From contig NZ_CP114040.1 of the NCBI RefSeq assembly GCF_026965555.1, positions 7,786,001 through 7,850,000 of the forward strand: a DNA stretch of 64,000 nt, in the 5' to 3' direction. This stretch comes from Nannocystis punicea. GTDB lineage: Bacteria > Myxococcota_A > Polyangia > Nannocystales > Nannocystaceae. Position 1 is the stretch's first letter. Every line of letters starts with the position of its first letter. A model generated the notes under the pieces. The model was not told the DNA's origin. It saw only the letters and a list, made by a program, of their open reading frames with translations, and did not search any database. Both the position numbers and the translations under genes were made by a program. This document shows, piece by piece, positions 25,396 through 34,076 of this stretch.

Positions 25396-26877
25396 ATGAT
25401 CCCTCTGCGCACGCGCCTCGACCTCGCGCCCCTGTTCGCCGCCCTCGGCTGGCTCGCCGCCTGCGGGCCGACCAAGGGCGGGACCGAATCGACCGGCGAG
25501 CCCACCGGCTCGACCACCGGCACCGGCGCGCCCACGACCGCCACGTCCGCGCCGACCACCGGCGATCCCGCCGCGTGCGCCGGCGAGCTCGCGCCGTTGA
25601 TGCAGGCCCACGTCGAGCCGCCCGCGCCCTCGGGCTACGCGCGCTGCGACGACGGCATCGTCCACCGGCTCGAGAAGCTCGAGTGCCTGGCGCCGGCGAC
25701 GCCCTCGAACTGTCCGGCCGACGCCTCGCCCGGCGAGTGCTTCACCGACGACGATTGCACCGAGCTGCCCTTTGGGTCATGTCGAGAGAGCGTCCTCTTC
25801 GGCGGCCTGGCCGCCACCGAGACCGGCGGCACCGGCCCGTCGTGCGTGTGCGAGTACGGCTGCCGCACCGACGCCGACTGCCCCGAAGGACAGATCTGCC
25901 GCTGCGCCGGCGACGGCCTCGGCTCCTACACCCGCTGCATCCCGGCCGGCTGCACCGCCGACGCCGACTGCCCCGGCGAGCTCTGCGGCGCCTCGCCCGG
26001 CCCGTGCTCCGACGGCCTCGTCAGCGCCGCCTGCACCACCTCGATGGACACCTGCGCCGGCGGCTCCGACTGCGAGGGCAACCTGTGCCTGCTCGAGGAC
26101 GGCAAGTGGGTGTGCAACACCACCGATTGCGGCCGCCCCTTCGTCGTCGACGCGGCCCGCGTGACCGCCCCCGCGGCTCCGCGCGACGACTGGCGCGGCC
26201 TCGTCGCCGCCCCCGTCGCCGCGCCGGCCCTGCGCGCCCGCCTGCGCGACCACTGGACCGCGATCGCGCTGGCCGAGCACGCCTCGGTCGCCTCGTTCGC
26301 CGCCTTCGTCCTGCAGCTGCTGGCGGTCGGCGCCCCGCCGGCGCTGGTGAGCGACGCCCAGCGCGCGATGGCCGACGAGATCGAGCACGCGCGGATCGCC
26401 TTCGCGCTGGCCAGCCTGTACGAAGGGACAGGCGTCGGTCCCGGCTCGCTGCCCGTCGGCCGCCCGCACCTCGTCGGCGACCTCGACGCCGTGGTCGCCG
26501 CCGCGATCGCCGAGGCCTGCGTCGCCGAGACGCTCGCCGGCCTCGAGCTGCGCGAGGCCGCCGCTCGCGCCGAGGACCCCGCCCTCGCCCGCCTGCTGGC
26601 GCGGATCGCCGCCGACGAGCAGCGCCACGCCGAGCTCGGCTGGCGCTTCGTCCAGTGGGCCCTCGCCGAGGCCGGCGCCGACCGCCGCCGCGCCGAGGCC
26701 TGCTTCGCCGCCGCCGTGGCGCACACCGAAGCTGCTCTTCAGGACATGTCCTCACGGACCGGAGAGCCGGACCTGCGCGGCCACGGCGTGGTCGACGCAC
26801 CGCTGCGCGCCGCGGTGTGGCGCCGCGGCCTCGACGGCCTCGTCCGCCCCGCGGCCGCCCGCCTGTGCGCCGCGTGA
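25396..26877 (+). CDS. Lipoprotein with Cys-rich region and ferritin-like domain
   Basis: 493 residues from ATG 25396 (GTG 25384 possible). The lipobox is W-L-A-A-C. A Thr-rich linker is followed by a disulphide-rich region (about 60-260) with repeats of D-A-D-C-P and E-G-Q/E-L-C type, similar to EGF or Dickkopf-like Cys spacings in myxobacterial surface proteins. The C-terminal part is a four-helix ferritin-like domain with A-L-A-E-H-A-S-V-A-S, D-E-I-E-H-A, E-A-C-V-A-E-T-L and D-E-Q-R-H-A-E-L. These supply the Glu/His pattern of a di-iron site. It should sit on the cell surface or periplasm and may store or oxidise metal. Two 14-bp dyads (26415, 26742) lie in the ferritin part. Activity is inferred from fold only. 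Confidence 0.75.
   Translation: MIPLRTRLDLAPLFAALGWLAACGPTKGGTESTGEPTGSTTGTGAPTTATSAPTTGDPAACAGELAPLMQAHVEPPAPSGYARCDDGIVHRLEKLECLAPATPSNCPADASPGECFTDDDCTELPFGSCRESVLFGGLAATETGGTGPSCVCEYGCRTDADCPEGQICRCAGDGLGSYTRCIPAGCTADADCPGELCGASPGPCSDGLVSAACTTSMDTCAGGSDCEGNLCLLEDGKWVCNTTDCGRPFVVDAARVTAPAAPRDDWRGLVAAPVAAPALRARLRDHWTAIALAEHASVASFAAFVLQLLAVGAPPALVSDAQRAMADEIEHARIAFALASLYEGTGVGPGSLPVGRPHLVGDLDAVVAAAIAEACVAETLAGLELREAAARAEDPALARLLARIAADEQRHAELGWRFVQWALAEAGADRRRAEACFAAAVAHTEAALQDMSSRTGEPDLRGHGVVDAPLRAAVWRRGLDGLVRPAAARLCAA
26415..26432. repeat. 14-bp-family dyad, CC/GG arms
   Basis: CCTGTAC-GAAG-GGACAGG in the ferritin-like coding region; six of seven arm positions pair. Another member with the perfect palindrome GGACATGTCC lies at 26742-26751. 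Confidence 0.65.
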
Positions 26878-27025
26878 GCCGCCCTTCGCGGCACCCCACC
26901 CCACCCATTCGTGGTGGTCCGCCGCGGGCGACGTCCGATGATTCGCCGCTGTCCACGGCGCGGTGAATCCTCGGACAGTCCGGCGATTCGCCGCGTGCAC
27001 GGGCCGTTGCCGCCACGCACGCCCG

Positions 27026-27322
27026 TCAGGGCGCGAGCGGGAGCGACGCGAACACCCCCTCGCCCTGCCCCGGCACCCATCCGCGGCCCAGGGCCTCGCG
27101 CGCCAGCTCGGCGACCCGTCCGGGCGTGATCGGCACGACCTCGGCGCGCCAGGCCTCCTCCACCGACACCTGCACGATCGCCCCGGTGCGCGACGCGTGG
27201 GCCAGGGTCACCGTGCATTCGTCGCAGTGCTGGCACTGCCGCCGCCCGCGCCGCCGCACCCACCAGAGCAGCTCGTGGCCGTCCACGACGATCGGTCGAC
27301 TGCCGCGCCTCGCCAGCACCAC
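27026..27322 (-). CDS. Small conserved-looking hypothetical protein
   Basis: 98 residues. The C-terminal motif V-V-P-I-T-P-G-R-V-A-E-L-A-R-E-A-L-G-R-G-W-V-P is of a type I have seen in many short uncharacterised proteins (a T-P-G-x-V-A-x-L helix followed by a G-W-x-P turn). There is a C-x-x-C in the first half (C-Q-H-C) and basic residues near the start. It faces away from the caspase-like gene, with 269 bp between the two starts. No function known. Confidence 0.6.
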   Translation of the reverse strand: MVLARRGSRPIVVDGHELLWWVRRRGRRQCQHCDECTVTLAHASRTGAIVQVSVEEAWRAEVVPITPGRVAELAREALGRGWVPGQGEGVFASLPLAP

Positions 27323-27577
27323 CCCAGCGTGCGCCGCAGCGGCGCCGCGGTCAAGCTGCCGCGCCCTCGGGCCTCGGCGTCACGTTCCTCAGGGGCGACC
27401 GCCTCGTCGACTTCATCCAAATCGAGCACCGTCCTCGTCCTCGCGCCGCCCGTCCAGGCTGACGGGCCGTCCGGACCCCTCCTCCCGCCGCGCGCGGCCG
27501 CAACAATGTTCGCCTGGATCGGACATGCACGACGGCCGCGGATCCTTCCGGACGACCTCCGAGGCTTCGCCCGGCGG

Positions 27578-27583
27578 TACAAT
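27578..27583 (+). promoter_or_regulatory. -10 box for a near-leaderless transcript
   Basis: TACAAT lies 8 nt before ATG 27592; transcription would begin within a base or two of the start codon. No ribosome site is present, and no clear -35 box is seen 17 bp upstream. Confidence 0.45.
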
Positions 27584-27591
27584 GTCCGGCG

Positions 27592-29619
27592 ATGAGTCAG
27601 GCCCTCCACTCCTTATGGGTCGAGTTGCTCAAGGGCGAGGATCTGCGGCCGTGGATCCGCCGCGCCTTGCCCGAGCTCGCCGACATCATCCCCGCCGGTT
27701 CGGCGACCCCCAACGAGATCGCGGATCGATTGGTCGATGCGATCGGGACACGCAACCTCCACGCCCCCGTACTGCGCGCCCTGCAGGCGAAGTTCCCCGC
27801 GCGTCGAACCCAGCTCCTCGCGCTGGCCGCCCCGTTCGGCGTCGAACTGCCCCCGCCGGAGCCCGCGCTGCCATCCCCCGCACCTCGCGTGATCACCCCG
27901 TGGCTCGTGGTCGCGGCGCTCGTCCTCGGCATCGTCGCGTGGCAAGTGATCGAGCGGAGCAATGGTCCGGCGGCGGAGCCAAATACGGAGCCGCCCGCGC
28001 CGCCCCAGGATCTCCGCGGCGAACTGGCCAGGCTCTTCCAGCGCTCGCCCGACCACCTGCACCTCAACATCCCTGCCTTGCCCGCGCGGGACCTGGGCAC
28101 CGTCCTCGCGCGTGCTCCCGACGATCGACACCTCCTGGCGACCCGCCTCCACATCGACGAGTCCGAGATCGTCGCCAGCAGGTCGCCCGTCGTGGCGCTC
28201 CGCGTCGAGCCGTCGCGGCGACTGGCGAGCAGCCTCGGCCTCGCCGTCAGCGATGACGAGCTCGCGGCGGCCGACATCGAGCTGCGCCTGGACGACCTCG
28301 TCGTCCGCGAAGTCGCGGGGTCTGCCCTGCGCAAGCGCATCGAGGCCGACCCGGACGTCACCGAGCAGCGCAAGCGGGGCGCCGCGCTGACCATCATCAC
28401 CAGGACCTTCGAGGCCGTGCCCCAGCTCGCCTTCGCCCCGCGGCGCAGCGGCGACGCGGCGTGGCAGTCCCTGTACCAGCGGCTGACGACCGCCCGCGCG
28501 CCGGAGGTCGTCCACGACGGCCCGACCATCGTCCTCAAGGGCAACGCCGGCGCCGTGCTGGCATACGAGCTGTCTTCGGTCGAGTTTGTCGCCGCGCAGC
28601 TCGGCGACGGGAGCGACGTCCGGCTGCTGCCCGTGGTCGCAAGCGATCCGCAGGACGCCCCGGCGGTCGCCCCGCCGCGTACCGAGCCGCTGGAGCGGTT
28701 CGCATTCGCGGTCATCGCCGGCGAGCGCTACCGGCTCCACGGAAACCTGCCGGGGGCGAACGGCGCGGAGTTGGTGGCGCAGACGCTGCGGCGTGCCGGT
28801 GGTGAATCGCTCGTCGAGCTCGTGCCCGGCGAACTGACCGCCGGCGACGTGCGCCGCGCGCTCGATCAGCTCGTCGAGCGCGCACGCGCGACCCGACCCG
28901 CCTTGCTGGTCTTCTATTACTTCGGTCACGCGATGCCCGTCGGCCTCGGCCAGCAAGTCCTCGTCATGGGCGACTACACCGGCGACCTGAAGCGCGAGGT
29001 CTTCTCCGCAGCAGCCGTGACGCACCAGCTCGAGCGACCCGAGCACCCGATGCACGGCTCCAACCTCGAACAGCTCGTGCGCGTGGCCCAGGCGATCGAG
29101 ACCGAGCTCCCGCCGCAGGTCCCCGGCCTCGTGACCGTCGCCGAGGTGCACCATCGCCTCGAGGAGAGCCAGATCCCCTTCGTCATCCTCGTCGATGGTT
29201 GCTACGAAGACAAAGAATTCGAGAGCATCCGCGAGCTGCTGCAACTCACCGAGTTCGGCGACTACTTCGGAACGGACGACGGCGCGACCGCCGAGCGAGA
29301 ATTCCACGACAGGCTCATGCGCTACGGCGACGTCCCGACCCTGAAGGACGACGATCCCGTGATCGTCGCAGCCCGCCCTGGTCGCGCGGCCCCCGTGGTG
29401 GCCGACCCCAGACACGGATGGAGCCTCTCGCCGGGCGTCGGACCGCTCGGACGGCGCCTCTATCTCAATATCGACAGCGCGGATTCGTGGCCGGCCCTGT
29501 TGCGGACCTTGATCGATATCCAGCCGCTCGGTGAAGCGCGAATCAACGGCACGATCTCGTGGAGCGACCTTTCAGCCTTCGCAGCCCGCCTGCCACCCCA
29601 GCCAGCCGACGCGCCCTAG
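27592..29619 (+). CDS. Membrane-anchored caspase-like protein with N-terminal adaptor-like domain
   Basis: 675 residues. The first 80 form a small helical domain (L-W-V-E-L-L, D-L-R-P-W-I-R-R-A-L, A-D-R-L-V-D-A-I, L-R-A-L-Q-A-K-F-P) that resembles the effector-associated adaptor domains (EAD) of bacterial conflict systems. A Pro-rich stretch and one transmembrane helix (about 103-120) follow. The C-terminal half has the two hallmarks of a caspase/CHAT-type peptidase: a hydrophobic strand ending F-Y-Y-F-G-H446 and V-I-L-V-D-G-C537-Y. The middle 250 residues are not recognised. EAD domains recruit like partners, so a second EAD protein elsewhere would be expected. Immediate neighbours do not form an evident defence locus. 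Family call is by motif only. Confidence 0.65.
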   Translation: MSQALHSLWVELLKGEDLRPWIRRALPELADIIPAGSATPNEIADRLVDAIGTRNLHAPVLRALQAKFPARRTQLLALAAPFGVELPPPEPALPSPAPRVITPWLVVAALVLGIVAWQVIERSNGPAAEPNTEPPAPPQDLRGELARLFQRSPDHLHLNIPALPARDLGTVLARAPDDRHLLATRLHIDESEIVASRSPVVALRVEPSRRLASSLGLAVSDDELAAADIELRLDDLVVREVAGSALRKRIEADPDVTEQRKRGAALTIITRTFEAVPQLAFAPRRSGDAAWQSLYQRLTTARAPEVVHDGPTIVLKGNAGAVLAYELSSVEFVAAQLGDGSDVRLLPVVASDPQDAPAVAPPRTEPLERFAFAVIAGERYRLHGNLPGANGAELVAQTLRRAGGESLVELVPGELTAGDVRRALDQLVERARATRPALLVFYYFGHAMPVGLGQQVLVMGDYTGDLKREVFSAAAVTHQLERPEHPMHGSNLEQLVRVAQAIETELPPQVPGLVTVAEVHHRLEESQIPFVILVDGCYEDKEFESIRELLQLTEFGDYFGTDDGATAEREFHDRLMRYGDVPTLKDDDPVIVAARPGRAAPVVADPRHGWSLSPGVGPLGRRLYLNIDSADSWPALLRTLIDIQPLGEARINGTISWSDLSAFAARLPPQPADAP

Positions 29620-29686
29620 GCTCGGCCTCGCGCCTCCGAGCGCAGGAGCCTTCGCGCGGCGCGAACGTGCCATACTGCGACCCCGC

Positions 29687-30211
29687 ATGAAGCAGCGCCT
29701 CGACCCCCGCCAACTCCAGGCCCACGCTCAGCGCGGCACCCCGCGCGTGCCCGAGCCGCTCGCGCGCTATCGCAGCAGTCTTGGCCGGCGCGACGGCGGC
29801 GACGACCCGTTCCCGCGCGGCCGCTATTGCCTCGACTTCGAGCTCCCGCGCGCCAGCGACGCCTGCGAGATGCGGGTCCGGGACTTCTACCAGGCGCTGC
29901 TGCCGTGGCTCGCGCACGACCTGGTCGAGCGGCCGCAGCCGTGGATCGACGTCGTCGCGCTGATCGACGAGTTGGTCACGCGCGAGGACGACTGGTACGC
30001 CTGGTCCGCCCCGTGGCCGCTGGCCGAGCTGCGCCTCGTCGTCGACGAGGTCGCCGCGCTGCTCGCCGCCCAACCCAACCCGTGCGCGCAGCAGTGGCTC
30101 GGCGACATCGACTACGAGCACCTCGGCCGCAGGTTCGCCGGGCTGCAGCAGGACCTCGCCGCGCACGCGTCCGACTGCACCGACGTCCTGATCAACGTGC
30201 ACTGGTGGTGA
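29687..30211 (+). CDS. Hypothetical soluble protein
   Basis: 174 residues from ATG 29687, preceded by a -10-like CATACT at 29671-29676, which would give a very short leader. The sequence has no signal peptide. It is rich in W and acidic residues, with segments such as R-Y-C-L-D-F-E-L-P and P-W-I-D-V-V-A-L-I-D-E-L, and it ends V-L-I-N-V-H-W-W. Codon use is like its neighbours. I do not recognise a family. It follows the caspase-like gene by 67 bp on the same strand but seems to have its own start signals. Confidence 0.65.
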   Translation: MKQRLDPRQLQAHAQRGTPRVPEPLARYRSSLGRRDGGDDPFPRGRYCLDFELPRASDACEMRVRDFYQALLPWLAHDLVERPQPWIDVVALIDELVTREDDWYAWSAPWPLAELRLVVDEVAALLAAQPNPCAQQWLGDIDYEHLGRRFAGLQQDLAAHASDCTDVLINVHWW

Positions 30212-30254
30212 CCGCAGCACCCCGGCGGCTCCACGCTCGACGCTGCCCGTTCAA

Positions 30255-30271
30255 CCTGTCCCGAGGGACAT
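30255..30271. repeat. 14-bp-family dyad upstream of a membrane protein gene
   Basis: CCTGTCCCGAGGGACAT: CTGTCCC/GGGACA(T) arms around GA, 36 bp before the next start codon. Confidence 0.65.
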
Positions 30272-30307
30272 CCTATCAATCGCTCCTCGGCACGCCCCAC
30301 CCACGCG

Positions 30308-31444
30308 ATGCCGACCGCCCTGCCCTTTCTCGCGCGATTTTCTGTTAGCCTCGCCGCCGCAGTGTCGACGACCGCCGCACCCGCCAGCTCCGCCCGCCAG
30401 CGGCTCGCGCGGGTGCTGCTCGTCCTCGCCGCGATCGTCGCCGGCCTCGCCACCTACGGCCTCGGCAACGGCGGCACCTTCTACTTCCGCCTGGCGGCCG
30501 CACCGTTCGCGCCCGCCGAGCACGGCCCCTACTACCGCGAATCGCTGCTGCACGTCGGCCTCGCCCGCGCCCTCGGCCTCACCGGCGACATCGACGTCTT
30601 CCGCTTCTTCGTCCTGAGCTTCTTCTGGCTCGGCCTCGCCCGCCTCGTCGTCGTCGCCTCGCGCCGTCTGTCTCTCGCCGACCTCGCCCTCGTCGTCCTG
30701 GTCGCGACCTTCCACCCTGCGGCGATGATCGCCCACAGCTGGACCTGTCACCCGGACGCCCTCACCTACCTCCTGACCATCACCCTGTTGTTCGCGCGCC
30801 ACCCTCTCGCGTGCGCAGGGATCGCCGCCCTCGGCGCGTGGACCCACCTGCCCATGTGGCTCGTCCTGTGCGCCAGCGCGATCGTCCTGTGGTTCGCCTT
30901 CGCCGAGCCGCGCGCCCGCCCGCGCGCCCTCGCGGTCCTCGCTGGCCTCCTCGTCGGCGCCGTCACCTGCAAGCTCGCCCTGCACCTCTGCGGGATCGGC
31001 CTCGCCGAGGATCGCTTCGCCGCCGCCGCCGCGCACCCGCTCCCCGTCCTCCTCCGCTACTGGACCGATCCCGGCTGGCCGATCCTCTACACCCTCTCCT
31101 TCGCCCACTTCGTCTGGCTGCCCTCCCTCCTGCTCGTGCTGCGTCGCCTCGCGCCGCGGGCCGTCCTCGGCCTCCTCATCACCCAGGCGCTCGCTCTCGG
31201 CGCGACCTTCTTCACCGAGGACACCACGCGGGTGTTCGCCTTCCTCGCCTTCGGCCCGCTGATCTACGGCCTCGTACGCGCGCTCGAGGTCCCCGCGCCG
31301 CACCGCGCTTACTACCTGCGCCCGCTCGTCCTCGTCGGCGTCCTCGTCACCCTCGCCGCCCCGAAGACCTTCGCCTGGAAGGGCCGCCTGCACGACCTCG
31401 ACGCCCCGCGGGCCCACCTGCGGAGCCTCCTCTCGCCGCGCTGA
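30308..31444 (+). CDS. Multi-pass membrane protein of unknown function
   Basis: 378 residues from ATG 30308; a GTG at 30362 would also give a good first helix. About nine to ten hydrophobic segments are visible, starting A-R-V-L-L-V-L-A-A-I-V-A-G-L and ending at L-V-L-V-G-V-L-V-T-L. Between helices one and two is a loop with G-P-Y-Y-R-E-S-L. F-H-P-A-A-M-I-A-H-S-W-T-C-H-P-D-A-L lies at the centre. The pattern recalls polytopic glycosyltransferase-like or EpsG-like proteins, but no catalytic motif is clear. No neighbour suggests a pathway. Confidence 0.7.
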   Translation: MPTALPFLARFSVSLAAAVSTTAAPASSARQRLARVLLVLAAIVAGLATYGLGNGGTFYFRLAAAPFAPAEHGPYYRESLLHVGLARALGLTGDIDVFRFFVLSFFWLGLARLVVVASRRLSLADLALVVLVATFHPAAMIAHSWTCHPDALTYLLTITLLFARHPLACAGIAALGAWTHLPMWLVLCASAIVLWFAFAEPRARPRALAVLAGLLVGAVTCKLALHLCGIGLAEDRFAAAAAHPLPVLLRYWTDPGWPILYTLSFAHFVWLPSLLLVLRRLAPRAVLGLLITQALALGATFFTEDTTRVFAFLAFGPLIYGLVRALEVPAPHRAYYLRPLVLVGVLVTLAAPKTFAWKGRLHDLDAPRAHLRSLLSPR

Positions 31445-31768
31445 CGCAGCCCCTGTGCTGCTCCGGGTCTCGCTCGGCGCAGCCAGGGGATCGACCGAGC
31501 CACCTCGCGTCGATGCGCGCCGGCGACCGCGAAAAAAATCTTCGCCGCGCCGGGAAGATGCAGCCCGCCCGGCGTTGACCCGGCGAACCAGGACCGAGCC
31601 CCGCCGACCGCCGCGTCGCGCCGGCTTCGGCTCGCAGGGCCGCTCCTCTTCGGGAGCGCCACTCACGATCCCGACCCGCGCCTGCGCCCGCAGCGTCACG
31701 GCCGGCGGTGCACGTGTCCACTTCACCATGTCCGAACAATCATGTCCGAAAGCGCACGAGCAATTGTC
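31445..31768. other. Intergenic region with a doubled CATGTCCGAA
   Basis: 324 bp before the protease gene. It contains two direct copies of CATGTCCGAA (31728 and 31741), a degenerate member of the 14-bp family just upstream of the start. No gene or terminator was seen. Confidence 0.4.
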
Positions 31769-33589
31769 ATGAACTCCCGCATCATCCTCCCCACCGCCAT
31801 CCTCCTCGCCTTCCCCGCCTGCGACGACCCCGACGACCTGAGCGCCGGGGAGGCCCTCGAGCTCGAGAACGACGAGGCCGACGACCAGGCCGACGGCGGC
31901 TTCGCCTCGACCGGCGGCCTCGACCTCGCCGCCGCCCTCCGGCCGCAGAGCATCGTCGGCGGCGGCCCGGCCAGCGAGGGCGAGTATCCCTTCATGGTCT
32001 CGCTCAACCGCCCCGGCTTCGGCCACTTCTGCGGCGGCAGCCTCGTCGCCCCGAGCTGGGTCTTGACCGCAGCGCACTGCGTCGAAGGTCGCGCGCCAGG
32101 CAGCTTCACCACCGTCATCGGCCGCACCGATCTCCTCAACACTGCGACCGGCGAGACCCGCAACGTCACGCGGATCGTCGTCCACCCGCGCTACGAGACC
32201 GAGGCCGGCGACTCCGACAACGACCTCGCGCTGCTCGAGCTGTCTTCGCCGTCGACGCGCACCCCGCTCGAGCTGGCCGCGCCGCACACCGGCAGCGACC
32301 GGATCTCGTGGATGCCGAACGCCCTCGCCACCGTGATCGGCTGGGGCGATCTGTGGGAGCTCGGCCCGAGCACCAACCACCTGCAGGAGGTCCAGGTGCC
32401 GGTCCTCACCGACACCTACGCCGCCCAGGCCAGCGTCTACGGCGGCCGCTACAACCCGGCCGTCCACGTCGCCGCCGGTCCAACCGCCGGCGGCAAGGAC
32501 TCCTGTCAGGGCGACAGCGGCGGCCCGCTCATGGCCTGGACCGCCACCGGCCTGCAGCAGTTCGGCGTCGTCAGCTGGGGCGATGGATGCGCCCGTCCCG
32601 GCAAGCCCGGCATCTACACCAAGATCAGCAGCCAGCGGCTGCATCGATGGCTGCGCAGCGTCATCCACGAGACCCCCGCCGTCGGCGACGTCAACGGCGA
32701 CGGCCGCGACGACATCATCACCTTCACCCACGGCGACTCGGGCACGGGGCCGCTCGACGTCTACGTCGCCCTCTCCAACGGCAGCAGCTTCGGCGCCGGC
32801 CAGCTATGGCAGGACTGGTTCGCCCACCGCGGCCACGCCGGCGCCGTCGGCGACTTCAACGGCGACGGCCGCGACGACATCTGGGCCTTCACCGAGAGCC
32901 AGGTGTGGGTCGCCCTTTCGCGCGGCTACGACTTCAACGGCAGCATCTACAACAGCAGCGTCGGCACCGCCGACATCGACGACATCGGCCGCGTCGCCGA
33001 CGTCAACGGCGACGGCCGCGAGGACGCCGTCCTGTTCGCCGCCGACGGCACCGGCGACGTCCACGTCATGCTCTCGACCGGCGCGGGCTTCGGCGCCAGG
33101 ACCAAGTGGCACGAGTACTTCGCCCCCGAGGGCGAGACGCCGATGCTCGCCGACTTCAACGCCGACGGCCGCGCCGACCTCGTCACCTTCACCCAGGGCA
33201 TGAACGGCGCCCAGGCCGTCGTCGCCCTCTCCAACGGCTCGAGCTTCGGCGCCGCCGCGGTGTGGAACACCTGGTTCGCCCCCGCCGGCGAGGTCCCCGC
33301 GGTCGGCCGCTTCAACGCCGACGCTCGCGCCGACATCGCCACCTTCGATCGCTTCTACAACGTCTACGTCGGCACCTCGAACGGCGCGAGCAACTTCGCC
33401 TCCGCCCTGTGGAGCTCGTCCTTCGGCGACTGGAACGACACCCTGACCGCCGGCGACGTCAACGGCGACGGCCTCGATGACATCATCGCCTTCACGCAGG
33501 ACCAGAACGCCGACGTGTGGGTCGCCCTGTCCAACGGCGCCAACGCCTTCGGCGCCCCGTACATCGCCCACAACTTCTTCGCCCCGTGA
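31769..33589 (+). CDS. Trypsin-like serine protease lipoprotein with FG-GAP repeats
   Basis: 606 residues from ATG 31769 (31742 possible). The signal peptide ends in L-L-A-F-P-A-C, a lipobox, and an acidic linker follows. The S1 domain starts at I-V-G-G-G-P and carries the triad: T-A-A-H-C (His), D-S-D-N-D-L-A-L-L (Asp) and K-D-S-C-Q-G-D-S-G-G-P (Ser). The I-V-G-G start suggests zymogen activation by cleavage. The C-terminal 300 residues are about six FG-GAP/VCBS repeats with calcium-binding D-V-N-G-D-G-R-D-D or D-F-N-A-D-G-R-A-D, forming a beta-propeller. Such proteases are common in predatory myxobacteria and probably act at the cell surface or after release. Substrate unknown. Confidence 0.92.
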   Translation: MNSRIILPTAILLAFPACDDPDDLSAGEALELENDEADDQADGGFASTGGLDLAAALRPQSIVGGGPASEGEYPFMVSLNRPGFGHFCGGSLVAPSWVLTAAHCVEGRAPGSFTTVIGRTDLLNTATGETRNVTRIVVHPRYETEAGDSDNDLALLELSSPSTRTPLELAAPHTGSDRISWMPNALATVIGWGDLWELGPSTNHLQEVQVPVLTDTYAAQASVYGGRYNPAVHVAAGPTAGGKDSCQGDSGGPLMAWTATGLQQFGVVSWGDGCARPGKPGIYTKISSQRLHRWLRSVIHETPAVGDVNGDGRDDIITFTHGDSGTGPLDVYVALSNGSSFGAGQLWQDWFAHRGHAGAVGDFNGDGRDDIWAFTESQVWVALSRGYDFNGSIYNSSVGTADIDDIGRVADVNGDGREDAVLFAADGTGDVHVMLSTGAGFGARTKWHEYFAPEGETPMLADFNADGRADLVTFTQGMNGAQAVVALSNGSSFGAAAVWNTWFAPAGEVPAVGRFNADARADIATFDRFYNVYVGTSNGASNFASALWSSSFGDWNDTLTAGDVNGDGLDDIIAFTQDQNADVWVALSNGANAFGAPYIAHNFFAP

Positions 33590-33609
33590 GCGCCTGACCG
33601 CGACCCGGC

Positions 33610-33692
33610 CCCGCGTCCCGCGACGCGGGCTGTGGACGCGCAATCCCATGACCACGCCGAGACCCGCGTCCCGCGACGCGGGCACTTTGTCT
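33610..33692 (+). terminator. Two identical hairpins after the protease gene
   Basis: CCCGCGTC-CCGC-GACGCGGG occurs at 33610-33629 and again at 33663-33682, with perfect 8-bp stems and the same loop. The second is followed by CACTTTGTCTT. A tandem terminator is likely, though the T-tract is weak. Confidence 0.5.
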
Positions 33693-34064
33693 TGGCCGGT
33701 CACGACCTCGCGTCCACGACGACCCTCGCGTCGCGCCCGCTGCCGGGCGAAGCTCCGTCGCGTCCCGTCGACTTCTTGCTCTACACATTGGCGACTCCCG
33801 CGTCGCACATTTCAATGCCGTGAGCGTATGCGACCTCACGCGCTCGAGCGACCCGCGCCTCGTCCCGGTCGCCGCGGACAGCCGTCACCGACATGTCCCT
33901 CGAGACATCTTTCGTTCCGCGCGCCCGTACGCGCCCGCAGGAGCGCCTGCGCGAGCTCGTCCCCGCGCGAGCGAGCGCCTCGCGCGGCGATCGCCCCCGC
34001 GCGAATCCCACGCGCGGCTCGCTGCTTCGCCCCGGAGCGCAGTGCCCGCGGAGCGGTCCTCGGC
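33693..34064. other. Intergenic region with one 14-bp-family dyad
   Basis: About 370 bp. The only distinct signal is CATGTCCCTCGAGACAT at 33892-33908, a 14-bp-family dyad. No gene seen. Confidence 0.4.
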
Positions 34065-34070
34065 TACAAG
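34065..34070 (+). promoter_or_regulatory. -10 box for a near-leaderless lipoprotein transcript
   Basis: TACAAG at 34065-34070 is 6 nt before ATG 34077; no ribosome site intervenes (CGACGC). Confidence 0.4.
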
Positions 34071-34076
34071 CGACGC

